The notes beneath the pieces are model-generated. The model was not told the DNA's origin. It worked only from the letters and a program-made list of their open reading frames with translations, and searched no databases. This document shows, one piece after another, positions 40,098-49,892 of a DNA stretch of 64,000 bases. Source of the stretch: G965202915 sp965202915 (lineage in GTDB: Bacteria; Pseudomonadota; Gammaproteobacteria; Eutrophobiales; Eutrophobiaceae); assembly GCA_965202915.1 (NCBI GenBank), contig OZ241847.1, forward strand, positions 1-64,000, given 5' to 3'. A program made the translations under genes and the position numbers. Each line of letters opens with the position of its first letter. The first letter of the stretch is position 1.

Positions 40098-41333
40098 TCA
40101 CTCATGGCTTGCAAGCGTCAATACGGCGTGCAATAGAACATTGGCACCGGCCGCAATATCATCCGGCTTGGCATTCTCCGCTTCATTATGTGAAATGCCG
40201 CCTTCGCAGGGTACGAAAATCATCGCGGTGGGTACGACGGTGGCGATGTAAACAGAGTCGTGACCGGCGCCGCTTACCATGTTGATGTTGCTGTAACCCA
40301 GCCGTTTTGTCGCTTGCCTGACGGCATCAATGCATTCGGGCGCAAAAGTGGTAACCGGCATATGCCATATTTCATCCACCCGGCCGGTTAATCCCAGGGG
40401 CTTGCATTGTTCATCAACAAGTGAACGAAATCTTTCATCCATCCGATCCAGAACGTCCGCATCAGGATGTCGTAGATCAACCTTGATCAGCAGTTTTTCA
40501 GGTACTGTATTACGTGACCCCGGTTCGGCATGAATATCACCAAAAGTTGCCCGGCCCCAAGGGGAAAAGCCGGCCGCCAGATCAAAACACCCCTGCACAA
40601 TCGGCAGCAGCCCTTTAAAAGGATCACGTCGGTCCTGCATGGGCGTGGGGCCGGCGTGACAGGACTGCCCTATCAGGGTCAAATCATACCAGCGCAGGCC
40701 CTGTACGCCCTCCACTACGCCAATTTGACATTCTTCGGATTCTAAAATAGGCCCTTGTTCTATGTGCACCTCCAGCGCGGCTTTGACCGGTTTTGCCCGG
40801 GCTGGTGCAGTGCCCTTATAACCAAGACGTTCCAACTCACTTTTGACGGACTTGCCGTCCTGGTCGACCACGCGATACATTTTTTCAAGGTCAAACGCGC
40901 CACTCCACACCGCCGACCCCATAACGGCGGGGGCGAAACGAACCCCTTCTTCGTTGGTCCATACCACCACCTCGATGGGATGATCCGTTTCGATGGCATT
41001 GTCCGCCAGTACCCTTATTATCTCCAGACCCGATAAAACACCATAAACGCCGTCAAACAATCCGCCGGTGGGCTGAGTATCCAGATGACTGCCTACGATG
41101 ACCGGGGGTAATTCAGGGTGTTTACCCTCGCGGCGAGCAAATATATTGCCTATTTCATCAACGGTGATACCGCAGTTTATATCGCGACACCAGCGTATGA
41201 ATAACTCTCGCCCGAGTTTGTCTTCATCCGTGAGTGCCTGGCGATTACAACCCCCTCGATGGGTCGCCCCGATTTTCCCCATTTCCATAATCGAGTCCCA
41301 CAGACGTTCGCCATTGATGCGCAGATTGATCAT
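40098..41333 (-). CDS. M20-family N-carbamoyl amino acid hydrolase / beta-ureidopropionase-like amidase
   Basis: A 411-residue zinc amidohydrolase of the hydantoinase/carbamoylase group, removing a carbamoyl group (as CO2 and ammonia) from N-carbamoyl amines or amino acids. Metal and active-site segments are GSHLDTQPTGGLFDG, VVWTNEEGVRFAP, LEVHIEQGPILE and SGAGHDSVYIA. The length is normal for the family. It is divergent from an agmatine deiminase, which makes N-carbamoylputrescine, so it might process that product, although the usual enzyme is a nitrilase-type amidase. I chose the ATG at 41333; a TTG 15 nt upstream is possible. Confidence 0.9.
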   Translation of the reverse strand: MINLRINGERLWDSIMEMGKIGATHRGGCNRQALTDEDKLGRELFIRWCRDINCGITVDEIGNIFARREGKHPELPPVIVGSHLDTQPTGGLFDGVYGVLSGLEIIRVLADNAIETDHPIEVVVWTNEEGVRFAPAVMGSAVWSGAFDLEKMYRVVDQDGKSVKSELERLGYKGTAPARAKPVKAALEVHIEQGPILESEECQIGVVEGVQGLRWYDLTLIGQSCHAGPTPMQDRRDPFKGLLPIVQGCFDLAAGFSPWGRATFGDIHAEPGSRNTVPEKLLIKVDLRHPDADVLDRMDERFRSLVDEQCKPLGLTGRVDEIWHMPVTTFAPECIDAVRQATKRLGYSNINMVSGAGHDSVYIATVVPTAMIFVPCEGGISHNEAENAKPDDIAAGANVLLHAVLTLASHE

Positions 41334-41394
41334 GCTTGAATTAAACAATGCTCTTTTGGAATAGTAAAACTAAGATAGTACTTTAAAAGTTTCT

Positions 41395-41418
41395 GAATAC
41401 CCGCACATGCGGGTATTC
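41395..41418. promoter_or_regulatory. Perfect 10-bp hairpin between divergent amidase and agmatine deiminase genes
   Basis: GAATACCCGC and GCGGGTATTC flank the loop ACAT. It lies in the 403-bp gap (41334-41736), outside any gene. It is not followed by a U-run in the right place, so an operator or leader structure is more likely than a terminator. The same gap holds a 12-codon frame (41536-41574, MAKGISYPTVGF) with GGATGGAG upstream, which may be a leader peptide or chance. Nothing else is recognised there. Confidence 0.5.
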
Positions 41419-41736
41419 GGCTTGATTTATTTATAACAATAATAAGCGCAGTGGCAAAATGATGGACGGTCATTCCTTAATTCTTGGGAATAATTACCTT
41501 AATACAATACACTAATAACGGATGGAGAATAATTCATGGCTAAGGGAATAAGTTATCCAACCGTGGGATTTTAGACATCGGGTATGGGAAGATCGGATAA
41601 AGGATTTTCCCCGCACCCATTTGAAACTTTCTTAATTTTGAAACCGCGTCACCTTTGTTGGGTAGTTATAAAGCTGTGGGGTGGTCACGTCCGAGTGCGT
41701 GATGGCAGGACTAAAATTTTTTGAGGATTTTGGAGC

Positions 41737-43005
41737 ATGCAGCAATTAGATAGAGCGGATGGTTATATTATGCCGGCAGAGTTTGAACCTCAGGCTGCGA
41801 TATGGATGGGGTGGCCCACTTTTCAGTGGTATGAGTCGGAAGCACAGGATATGCGCTTCCCGTTGGCCGGCGTTATTCAAATTCTGACGGGTTCGGGTAT
41901 CACTGTAAAGTTAATGTGTAATGATAAAGCGGCGGCGGATGATATCGATTCCTGGCTTGAGGATCATGACTTCACGGTAAATTTTAATCTGCAATATGTA
42001 TTTATTAATCAAGTGGATATATGGCAACGTGATTTCGGGCCGATATTCTTACGCAATGCAGAGAATAAGCTGGCGGTGGCCGGTTTTATGCAAAATCAAT
42101 GGGGGTATTCGACCACCACAGATCCAACCTCAGTGGCCATGTCTAAAGTGCCCACCGAGGTTGCGAACTATTTGGGCATAAAGACCATTTTCTCTGCGCC
42201 TATCGTAAGTGAGGGCGGGGACAGGGTGGTGAATGGCAAAGGCACGCTTTTGGTGAACAGAGCGGTTGAGTTGCAAAGAAACCCGACGATGGATCAATCT
42301 GCTTTGGAGCAGGCCTATAAAGAGACGCTTGGGGTGACTAAAGTTATCTGGCTGAATGATGGCGTGAGAGAAGACCTGCATGCTGACTGGGGACCGATTC
42401 CATATTTAGATAAAGATGGCAATACTATTTATCTATATGGCCCGCAATCAACGGGCGGCCATCTGGATGAATTTGTCAGCTTTGCCACCGCCAATACAAT
42501 CATATTGGCCAAAGTAAGCGAACAGGAAGCTGCATCAAACCCGATCTCAGCGGTGAATTATGCGCGGTTGGAGAATGCCTGCCGTATTTTATCCAATGAA
42601 ACCGATCAGGACGGCAAGCCTTTTGAAATTATTCGCATACCTTCGCCTGACATAGAGTATATGGCCATAGAACCAGGGGAAAGGATGTATAAATATCTGG
42701 AGATAATGGACTATCCGGCCGATGTGCCACCCTTTCCAAAAGGCGAGATGATCAATGTCGTTAAATCTTCCAGCTATGCCAACTACCTGGTGGCAAACGA
42801 CGTAATTGTTGCACCTGGCTATGGTAATATGGAAAAAAATGATCTTTTCCGGACGGCGCTTGAATCCGCTTACCCGGGTAGAAAGATTGCTTTAATCGAC
42901 CCCAGTCCATTGAATTATGCAGGCGGTGGTATCCATTGTTGCACCCAACAACAACCTGTGGGAACTATCTCAAATCCCATTTTTGGTGGCAAGAACGCCT
43001 TATAA
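41737..43005 (+). CDS. aguA: Agmatine deiminase
   Basis: A 422-residue enzyme of the peptidyl-arginine-deiminase superfamily converting agmatine to N-carbamoylputrescine and ammonia in polyamine synthesis from arginine. Marks are the N-terminal MPAEFEPQAAIWMGWPT, QRDFGPIFL, the acid pair region VSEGGDRVVNGKG, the catalytic His in TGGHLDEFVSF and the catalytic Cys in AGGGIHCCTQQQP. It is longer than the typical 365 residues, with an insertion in the central part. The ATG follows TTGAGG at good distance. The 165-bp gap to guaA contains no recognised feature. A related arginine-type deiminase specificity cannot be excluded. Confidence 0.87.
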   Translation: MQQLDRADGYIMPAEFEPQAAIWMGWPTFQWYESEAQDMRFPLAGVIQILTGSGITVKLMCNDKAAADDIDSWLEDHDFTVNFNLQYVFINQVDIWQRDFGPIFLRNAENKLAVAGFMQNQWGYSTTTDPTSVAMSKVPTEVANYLGIKTIFSAPIVSEGGDRVVNGKGTLLVNRAVELQRNPTMDQSALEQAYKETLGVTKVIWLNDGVREDLHADWGPIPYLDKDGNTIYLYGPQSTGGHLDEFVSFATANTIILAKVSEQEAASNPISAVNYARLENACRILSNETDQDGKPFEIIRIPSPDIEYMAIEPGERMYKYLEIMDYPADVPPFPKGEMINVVKSSSYANYLVANDVIVAPGYGNMEKNDLFRTALESAYPGRKIALIDPSPLNYAGGGIHCCTQQQPVGTISNPIFGGKNAL

Positions 43006-43170
43006 TCTGCGTTGGTGAAAATAAAAACATTGGATTAGCGGCCGCTGAGAGCATCTCTTCCGGGTTTTTCGGTTGCACAGACGTAGAAGCCGACGTGTTT
43101 TACCGGCATTTCAGATTGCCTTGTCGGTCAGGCCACATATCCGGAATTTATCCGACTTCATGCCTAATGG

Positions 43171-44751
43171 TTATTCCCACTCAATGGTCGCCGGCGGCTT
43201 GTCTGAAACGTCATAGGTGACCCGTGAGACGCCGGCGACTTCGTTGATGATCCGGCCGGACACTTTTGCCAGAAATTCATGAGGCAAACGCGCCCAGTGT
43301 GCGGTCATGAAATCGACGGTGACGACGGCGCGCAGCGATATGACGTGATCATATTTGCGGCCGTCGCCCATGACGCCTACCGAGCGCACCGGCAGAAATA
43401 CCGCGAAGGCCTGACTGACTTCCCGGTATAGATTGTGTGCTTTTAATTCTTCGATAAAGACGTTGTCCGCCCGTCTCAACAGTTGGACGTACTGTTTTTT
43501 GACTTCGCCTAAAACCCGGACGGCCAGGCCCGGCCCCGGGAACGGATGCCTGTACAACACTGATTCGGGTAATCCGAGTTGGAGTCCCAGCCCCCGCACT
43601 TCGTCCTTGAATAATTGCCGCAGGGGTTCGATGAGTTTCATTTTCATCCGCTCCGGCAGGCCGCCAACATTGTGATGCGATTTGATCACTTGCGTTTTGT
43701 CACTCCCGGCACCGGCGGATTCGATGACGTCGGGATAGATGGTCCCCTGTGCCAGCCATTTGATCCCGGCCAGATCATCCGCGTGTTCTTCAAACACCTG
43801 GATAAATTCACGGCCGATGATCTTGCGCTTTTGTTCCGGGTCGGTCACGCCCGTTAATCGTTCCAGGAAACGCTGTTCCGCGTCCACTCTGATCACGTTG
43901 ATGCCGATATGTTGGGCGAAGGTGTTCATCGCCTGATCGGCTTCATTGAGACGCAGCAGCCCATTATCCACCAGAATGCAGGTTAATTGATCGCCGATTG
44001 CCCGGTGTAACAGCGCCGCCGCGACTGAGGAATCAATGCCGCCGGACAGCGCCAGCAGCACCTTATCCTTGCCCACCTGTTGTTTGATTCGGGCCTGCAC
44101 GTCGGCAATGAAGTTTTTCATGCTCCAAAGCGAGCGGCAGCCGGATATCGTATGCAGAAAACGCCGCAGTATCGCCTGACCCTGGGGGGTGTGGGTGACC
44201 TCAGGATGAAATTGCAGGCCATAGAGGCGGTTTTTTTCATTGGCCATGCCGGCAATCGGGGTATCGGCGGTTGACGCGATCACCTTAAATCCCCGCGGCA
44301 ATTTTTCCACCCGGTCGCCGTGACTCATCCAGACGTTTAACAAGCCGTGGCCGTCGGCATTGGTTTCATCTTGAATGTCTTGTAACAGGGCCGAATGGCC
44401 GTGCACCCGCAGTTGCGCATGACCGAATTCGCGTGCCGCCGAGGTGACCGCGCCGCCCAGTTGTTCGGCCATGATTTGCATGCCGTAACAAATACCCAGT
44501 ATCGGCAGGTCCATGGTGAATATACTCTCCGGCGCCCGGCAGCCGTTTAGCCTTGTCACTGATTCCGGGCCGCCGGATAGTATGATGGCGGTGGGTTGGA
44601 AATCGCGGATCAGTTGTTCGTCACTGTCACCGGCGTGTATTTCGCTATACACGCCGGCCTCCCTGACTCGGCGCGCGAGTAATTGGGTGTACTGCGAACC
44701 GAAGTCCAGGATTAATACTCGTTCGGATTGTACGCCGTCGGTCATTGCCAT
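43171..44751 (-). CDS. guaA: GMP synthase (glutamine-hydrolysing)
   Basis: A 526-residue enzyme making GMP from XMP, ATP and glutamine, the last step of guanine nucleotide synthesis. The N-terminal glutamine amidotransferase shows LILDFGSQYTQLLARRVRE, the nucleophile in GICYGMQ and the His/Glu in QFHPEVTHT. The ATP pyrophosphatase domain has the P-loop ALSGGIDSSVAAALL. The C-terminal dimerisation domain ends GVSRVTYDVSDKPPATIEWE, the typical family end. It is 30 nt downstream of guaB on the same strand, an operon arrangement common in gammaproteobacteria. Confidence 0.98.
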   Translation of the reverse strand: MAMTDGVQSERVLILDFGSQYTQLLARRVREAGVYSEIHAGDSDEQLIRDFQPTAIILSGGPESVTRLNGCRAPESIFTMDLPILGICYGMQIMAEQLGGAVTSAAREFGHAQLRVHGHSALLQDIQDETNADGHGLLNVWMSHGDRVEKLPRGFKVIASTADTPIAGMANEKNRLYGLQFHPEVTHTPQGQAILRRFLHTISGCRSLWSMKNFIADVQARIKQQVGKDKVLLALSGGIDSSVAAALLHRAIGDQLTCILVDNGLLRLNEADQAMNTFAQHIGINVIRVDAEQRFLERLTGVTDPEQKRKIIGREFIQVFEEHADDLAGIKWLAQGTIYPDVIESAGAGSDKTQVIKSHHNVGGLPERMKMKLIEPLRQLFKDEVRGLGLQLGLPESVLYRHPFPGPGLAVRVLGEVKKQYVQLLRRADNVFIEELKAHNLYREVSQAFAVFLPVRSVGVMGDGRKYDHVISLRAVVTVDFMTAHWARLPHEFLAKVSGRIINEVAGVSRVTYDVSDKPPATIEWE

Positions 44752-44781
44752 ATTGCTCTCCGGAGGTATCGCGGTTTGTGT

Positions 44782-46242
44782 TCAGACCCTGTAATTGGGC
44801 GGTTCTTTGGTGATGGCAACGTCATGAACGTGGCTTTCTTTGAGGCCGGCGTGAGTGAGGCGAACAAACCGCGCTTTGGCGCGCATCTCTTCAAAGGTGG
44901 CACAGCCGGTATAACCCATCGCGGCCCTGATCCCGCCGGTCAATTGGCGCACAATTGCGGCCAGCGGGCCTTTATGGGGTACGCGACCTTCAATACCTTC
45001 GGGCACCAGTTTTTCTATTTCATCATTTTCCTGAAAATAGCGGTCTGATGAACCGTGTCGCCCGGACATTGCGCCGAGGGAACCCATGCCACGGTAGGAT
45101 TTATAGGCGCGTCCCTGATACAGTTCCACTTCGCCCGGGGCTTCTTCGGTGCCGGCGAACAGGCTGCCGATCATGGTGCTGTAGGCGCCGGCGGCCTGGG
45201 CCTTGGCAATATCCCCGGAATAGCGTATGCCGCCGTCCGATATCAGCGGCAGCCCTTTTTTCTTCAGGGCCGTGGCAACGTTGACTATTGCCGATATTTG
45301 CGGCATGCCCACGCCGCTCACAACGCGGGTGGTGCATATCGATCCCGGGCCTATGCCAACCTTGACCGCGTCCACTCCGGCCGCCGCCAATGCGAGCGCG
45401 GCTTCGCTGGTGGCAATATTGCCGCCTATGATTTGAATATCGCTAAATTGTGCTTTTATCCATTTGATCATATCCAGCACGCTCCTGGAGTGCCCGTGCG
45501 CGGTATCCACCGCAATGACGTCGACCCCGGCTTCGATCAATTGTTCGACCCGTTCCATCGATGCCTTGCCCACGCCCACCGCCGCGCCAACGCGCAGCCG
45601 CTCGGCTTCATCGAGACAGGCGTTCGGATATTGGGATGCCTTTTGCATGTCCTTGACGGTAATTAATCCGGTTAATTGAAATTTGTCATCCACTACCAGC
45701 ACTTTTTCAATCCGGTGTTTGTGCAGTAGGGCCCGGACTTCATCTTTGGTGGCGCCCTCCCTGGCGGTCACCAGTTTTTCTTTGCAGGTCATAATATTTC
45801 TGACCGGGCTGGCGGTGTTATTTTCAAATCTGAAGTCCCGGCTGGTGACGATACCAACCAGTTCATCGCCTTCCACGACCGGCACGCCGGAGATATTTGC
45901 CTCTTGAGTCAAATTGATCACCTCCCGGATACTGGTGTCGGGCCCGACCGTAAGCGGTTCCTTGATGATCCCGCTTTCATATTTTTTGACTCTTTGAACG
46001 TGACGCGCCTGTAAGGCGGGTTCCATGTTTTTATGGATGATACCGATGCCGCCTTCTTGGGCCAATACTATTGCCAGGCCTGATTCGGTGACGGTATCCA
46101 TGGCCGCGGAGACCAGCGGGATATTGAGCGTTATCCGCCGAGTCAACTGGGTCTGCAAGGATGCGTCACGCGGCAGGATTTCGGTGTAATCGGGTATCAG
46201 TAATACATCATCAAAGGTCAATGCTTCTTCAATTTTAGGCAT
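44782..46242 (-). CDS. guaB: IMP dehydrogenase
   Basis: A 486-residue enzyme oxidising IMP to XMP with NAD+. Marks are the start MPKIEEALTFDDVLLIPDYT, two CBS domains (about 95-205), the catalytic loop GIGPGSICTTRVVSGVGMPQ with the active cysteine, and YRGMGSLGAMSGRHGSSDRY. The length is normal. I use the ATG at 46242; the 42 codons upstream do not match the family. It forms an operon with guaA and diverges from xseA across about 100 bp. Confidence 0.98.
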   Translation of the reverse strand: MPKIEEALTFDDVLLIPDYTEILPRDASLQTQLTRRITLNIPLVSAAMDTVTESGLAIVLAQEGGIGIIHKNMEPALQARHVQRVKKYESGIIKEPLTVGPDTSIREVINLTQEANISGVPVVEGDELVGIVTSRDFRFENNTASPVRNIMTCKEKLVTAREGATKDEVRALLHKHRIEKVLVVDDKFQLTGLITVKDMQKASQYPNACLDEAERLRVGAAVGVGKASMERVEQLIEAGVDVIAVDTAHGHSRSVLDMIKWIKAQFSDIQIIGGNIATSEAALALAAAGVDAVKVGIGPGSICTTRVVSGVGMPQISAIVNVATALKKKGLPLISDGGIRYSGDIAKAQAAGAYSTMIGSLFAGTEEAPGEVELYQGRAYKSYRGMGSLGAMSGRHGSSDRYFQENDEIEKLVPEGIEGRVPHKGPLAAIVRQLTGGIRAAMGYTGCATFEEMRAKARFVRLTHAGLKESHVHDVAITKEPPNYRV

Positions 46243-46343
46243 TATTCTGTTCTGCAAGAAAAGGGATAGTCTATTATAGCGACGGTCATAGTTAGCGCAA
46301 AAGTTAGTTGTTGTTTGAATATTCCAATTGGGTAACATATGGC

Positions 46344-47693
46344 ATGGCGTTGAATAATACTGACTCAAACCGGGATATTTTTACCGTTTCAAGACTGAAC
46401 CGGAAGGTAAGAGAACTGCTTGAAAACCGGTTTCCATCGATCCGGGTTCAAGGTGAGATATCGAATTTGGTCAGGCCGGCCTCCGGTCATATTTATTTTT
46501 CAATGAAAGATCAAAACGCGCAGGTGCGCTGTGCGATGTTTAAGAGCAGAACCCTAAGGCTGCGTTTCAATCCTGAAAATGGGATGGAGGTGCTGGCCCG
46601 GGCAAACGTCGGTCTTTATGAAGGCAGGGGGGAATATCAATTAATTATAGAATCCCTTGAGCCGGCCGGGGACGGGGCCTTATTGCGGGCCTTCGAGTTG
46701 CTCAAGGCGAAGCTGGCAAAAGCGGGATTATTTGATCAACAACATAAGGTCGGGTTGCCCGCGTTTCCTCAAAAGATTGGGGTTATTACTTCATCCTCGG
46801 GCGCGGCGATTAGGGATATTTGCAGTGTCTTGTCCCGCCGTTATCGGCTGGCCGAGATTATCCTGTACCCCACTCTGATTCAGGGGCAGGAGGCCGCCGC
46901 TCAGATTGTTCGGGCGATCTCCCTGGCCGATGGCAGAAATGAGTGTGACGTCATTATTCTGGCCCGTGGCGGCGGTTCGTTGGAAGATCTGTGGGTCTTC
47001 AATGAGGAAGTGGTTGCCCGGGCAATTTATGATTGTAACTTGCCGATAGTGAGCGGGATTGGCCATGAGATTGATTTTACCATCGCCGATTTCGTCGCCG
47101 ATAAACGGGGTGCGACCCCTTCCGTCGCCGCGGAATTGGTGAGCCCGGATATCGCTCAACTGTCGCAAACGATAGCCGCATTTGAGCGGCAATTACAAAA
47201 ACACGTCCAACAACTGCTGGTGCTGGCAAGACACCGGATGGACAATCTGGTGGGTCGTTTGCGCGACCCGGAACGGCAGATACGGGAAATGAATCAGCGC
47301 GTTGATGAATGCTATCTGCGCCTTATCCACGTCATGCGTCTGAAGATCGCGCAGGGCAACGCTGATTTGCTGGCGTTATCAGGCCGGTTGAAAAATATAA
47401 ACCCGATCATATTGTTGGGCCAATATAAGAATAAAGCGGACCTTTATAAACATCGACTCTGCCAACAGGTCTTGATGCAGTTGGAGCAAACAAGGCAGAA
47501 GCTTAATTATCTTAACCGGTCATTACACGCGGTCAGCCCGTTGGCGACGCTGGACCGAGGTTATGCGATAGTCACTAACAGGCGGACTAACAACATAGTC
47601 AGGCGTGCAAAGAGTGTGCAGACCGGTGATCAAATTTCGACTCGTGTTGCGCAAGGTGAAATTATTTCGCTTGTTGACGCGGTCAAAGACTAA
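46344..47693 (+). CDS. xseA: Exodeoxyribonuclease VII large subunit
   Basis: A 449-residue nuclease subunit that degrades single-stranded DNA together with XseB. The N-terminal OB fold includes FTVSRLNRKVRELLENRFPS and VQGEISNLVRPASGHIYFS. The catalytic region has ITSSSGAAIRDICSVLSRRY, ILARGGGSLEDLWVFNEEVV and GHEIDFTIADFVADKRGATP. The C-terminus is coiled coil and ends with LDRGYAIVTN. I take the ATG at 46344 (MALNNTDSNRDIF); a TTG 36 nt upstream is less likely. xseB is not adjacent. Confidence 0.96.
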   Translation: MALNNTDSNRDIFTVSRLNRKVRELLENRFPSIRVQGEISNLVRPASGHIYFSMKDQNAQVRCAMFKSRTLRLRFNPENGMEVLARANVGLYEGRGEYQLIIESLEPAGDGALLRAFELLKAKLAKAGLFDQQHKVGLPAFPQKIGVITSSSGAAIRDICSVLSRRYRLAEIILYPTLIQGQEAAAQIVRAISLADGRNECDVIILARGGGSLEDLWVFNEEVVARAIYDCNLPIVSGIGHEIDFTIADFVADKRGATPSVAAELVSPDIAQLSQTIAAFERQLQKHVQQLLVLARHRMDNLVGRLRDPERQIREMNQRVDECYLRLIHVMRLKIAQGNADLLALSGRLKNINPIILLGQYKNKADLYKHRLCQQVLMQLEQTRQKLNYLNRSLHAVSPLATLDRGYAIVTNRRTNNIVRRAKSVQTGDQISTRVAQGEIISLVDAVKD

Positions 47694-48022
47694 TGAATAA
47701 TGTTGATCACTGTGCGATTTAATTGGGGGGGGGCAAATGCATTATCCGATTTAAAAAGTGCCCGGAATCTATCACTGGGGGAGGATGGTCTATCACGATC
47801 CCGAGCACTCGACAAACGCACTTCAAACAATGTTTTAGGAAGAAATAGTTTTATTACTTTGGGGAATAATAGATGATTTATTCGTGACGTGCCGTGACTC
47901 GGTTCACAAATCCTTTTATATATATGCGTTTATGCGTGATCAGCGTCACAATCCTGAATAAAATCGGGGGCGATATAAAAATGTCGGTCAGATAGTGCGC
48001 CGTTTTTGGTGAAAGAGGCGAA
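47694..48022. other. Non-coding stretch with a 9-G tract
   Basis: 329 bp after xseA hold nine consecutive G (47725-47733). I see no gene, terminator or promoter I would support. Confidence 0.5.
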
Positions 48023-48354
48023 ATGCGGGATAACCGGCAAATTAACCTGAGAGATATCCGGCCAATCGCGGCCAAAGACGACTACTTGTCGTTCAACGAA
48101 CTCGAAAGTCTTGCAACCAAACCATCAACCCGATTGGAAGGCGGTACTGAAAAACATTCAGGGCGTTTATCTCATCACTGACGCCGAGACCAACATTGAG
48201 ATACGTTGGCGCCACGTATGGCAATACCGGTGTCTGGTCGCAATGGGGAGATTATGTCGAGACGGGGCACGGTGACAACGTCGGATTTAAAGACCTATTG
48301 AGAGAAAAAGGACTGGAATACCGACAAAATTTTCGATTCACTTTGCCGTGGTAG
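48023..48354 (+). pseudogene. Decayed GIY-YIG nuclease-like gene
   Basis: Three segments in different frames join into one protein: MRDNRQINLRDIRPIAAKDD and then YLSFNELESLATKPSTR; WKAVLKNIQGVYLITDAETN; YVGATYGNTGVWSQWGDYVE, ending FRFTLPW. The GVYLI and YVG parts are the two halves of the GIY-YIG motif. Frameshifts near 48130 and 48200 break the gene. The first ATG has a GAGG ribosome site, so it was once a normal gene. It was probably a mobile or restriction-like nuclease, now inactive. Confidence 0.78.
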
Positions 48355-48420
48355 TATTCCAGGCACACTCCTTAATGAAATAATCCAAGGTCGCGAATCA
48401 TTCTGGAAGCGGATTCTTTA

Positions 48421-48434
48421 GTACTGATCAGTAC
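48421..48434. promoter_or_regulatory. 14-bp perfect palindrome upstream of ispG
   Basis: GTACTGATCAGTAC lies about 95 bp before the preferred ispG start. It may be an operator or chance. The gap 48355-48528 otherwise holds no recognised feature. Confidence 0.35.
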
Positions 48435-48528
48435 GGTTACAAATCGTATCTTTAAGATGCCATCGCTTGACAGTCCACCTGTGATCATTAAGACTGCCGG
48501 TAATGTTTCATTATCAGGCCAATTCACC

Positions 48529-49767
48529 ATGTCTTTAGAATTACATCCGACCGGGAGGCGCGGCAGCGTTGCCGTGAAGGTCGGCTCAGTGGTCATTGGC
48601 GGGGGGGCACCGATTGTCGTGCAGTCGATGACAAATACCGATACCGCCGATTTGGATACAACCGTGAAACAAATACAGCAACTTGCCGCGGCTGGTTCCG
48701 AACTGGTGCGCGTTACCGTGAATACCGGGGACGCGGCCAGACAGGTTGCGCCTATTCGGGACCGGTTGGCGGCAATGGGATGTCAAGTGCCTATCATAGG
48801 TGATTTTCATTACAATGGCCACGACCTGCTGACCCGGTATCCGGATTGCGCCGAGGCCTTGGCCAAATATCGCATCAATCCGGGTAACGTGGGTTTTGGA
48901 CGTAAAAAGGATGCCCAGTTCACCACTATGATTGAAAAGGCGATTGAATATGATAAGCCGGTTCGGATCGGGGTCAATTGGGGGAGTCTGGATCAGCAAT
49001 TATTGACCCGAATGATGGATGACAATGCAAAATTGTCGGAGCCTGAAGATACCGATGAGGTGACGCGTAAGGCATTGATTGCATCGGCAATCGGCAGTGC
49101 GGAAAAGGCCGAAGAAATTGGTTTGGCAAGGGATCATATTGTTTTATCCTGCAAGGTGAGTGGCGTACAAAAATTAATTGCGGTTTATCGAGACCTTGCC
49201 GCCCGTTGCGATTACGCTTTGCATTTGGGATTAACTGAAGCCGGCATGGGCTCCAAAGGTATTGTTGCTTCGTCCGTGGCGATGGGGGTCCTGTTGCAGG
49301 GAGGCATTGGTGATACGATACGGGTCTCGTTGACCCCTGATCCCGGAGGTGATCGCGGCAAGGAGGTAGTGATTGCACAGGAAATGTTGCAGACAATGGG
49401 GTTGCGGTCGTTCACCCCTTTGGTTATCGCCTGTCCCGGTTGTGGCCGTACTACCAGCACGTTTTTTCAGGAACTCGCCGCCAATATCCAGGCCTACGTG
49501 CGCAGCCAGATGCCAGTATGGAGAGAACAGTATATGGGTGTTGAAGAGATGAATCTGGCCGTGATGGGATGCGTCGTCAATGGGCCCGGTGAGAGTAAAC
49601 ACGCCGATATCGGGATTAGCCTGCCGGGCACAAATGAGTCACCGGTGGCGCCGGTATTTATCGATGGTAAAAAAGTGGTCACCTTGAAAGGCGACAATAT
49701 TGCCGATGAATTTCGTGCGATTGTCGATGATTATGTGGCGAGTAAATATACGAAATTGAATGCCTGA
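48529..49767 (+). CDS. ispG: 4-hydroxy-3-methylbut-2-en-1-yl diphosphate synthase
   Basis: A 412-residue iron-sulfur enzyme of the methylerythritol phosphate isoprenoid pathway, converting cyclic MEcPP to HMBPP. The TIM-barrel part starts VKVGSVVIGGGAPIVVQSMT and contains VPIIGDFHYNG and RINPGNVGFGRKKD. The [4Fe-4S] ligands are in ACPGCGRT and in MGCVVNGPGE. Length is close to bacterial enzymes of 370-430. I use the ATG at 48529 (MSLELHPTGRR); an upstream in-frame ATG at 48457 would add 24 residues not typical of the family. Confidence 0.96.
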   Translation: MSLELHPTGRRGSVAVKVGSVVIGGGAPIVVQSMTNTDTADLDTTVKQIQQLAAAGSELVRVTVNTGDAARQVAPIRDRLAAMGCQVPIIGDFHYNGHDLLTRYPDCAEALAKYRINPGNVGFGRKKDAQFTTMIEKAIEYDKPVRIGVNWGSLDQQLLTRMMDDNAKLSEPEDTDEVTRKALIASAIGSAEKAEEIGLARDHIVLSCKVSGVQKLIAVYRDLAARCDYALHLGLTEAGMGSKGIVASSVAMGVLLQGGIGDTIRVSLTPDPGGDRGKEVVIAQEMLQTMGLRSFTPLVIACPGCGRTTSTFFQELAANIQAYVRSQMPVWREQYMGVEEMNLAVMGCVVNGPGESKHADIGISLPGTNESPVAPVFIDGKKVVTLKGDNIADEFRAIVDDYVASKYTKLNA

Positions 49768-49790
49768 TCGCTACATGATAGGTGGAGCGT

Positions 49791-49822
49791 TTGACATATA
49801 ATCAAAAAAATCCGTGTATATT
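49791..49822 (+). promoter_or_regulatory. Possible promoter of the OmpA-like gene
   Basis: TTGACA (49791-49796) and TATATT (49817-49822) lie 70-100 bp before the start codon, but the 20-nt spacer is longer than optimal. Alternative -10-like boxes (TATAAT at 49797, TATACT at 49837) are near. Confidence 0.4.
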
Positions 49823-49892
49823 AACTTGAGTGCTGTTATACTTAACTCTGTATTCAATAATAAATATTATATGCTAGGGAGGCAAGGGTAAG

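Noticed and set aside
41395..41418. Intrinsic terminator
   Set aside because: The stem is perfect but no U-run follows directly and no gene ends into it; listed as a possible regulatory hairpin instead.
47878..48075. 65-codon minus-strand frame after xseA
   Set aside because: No family pattern or ribosome site, and it overlaps the GIY-YIG remnant on the other strand.
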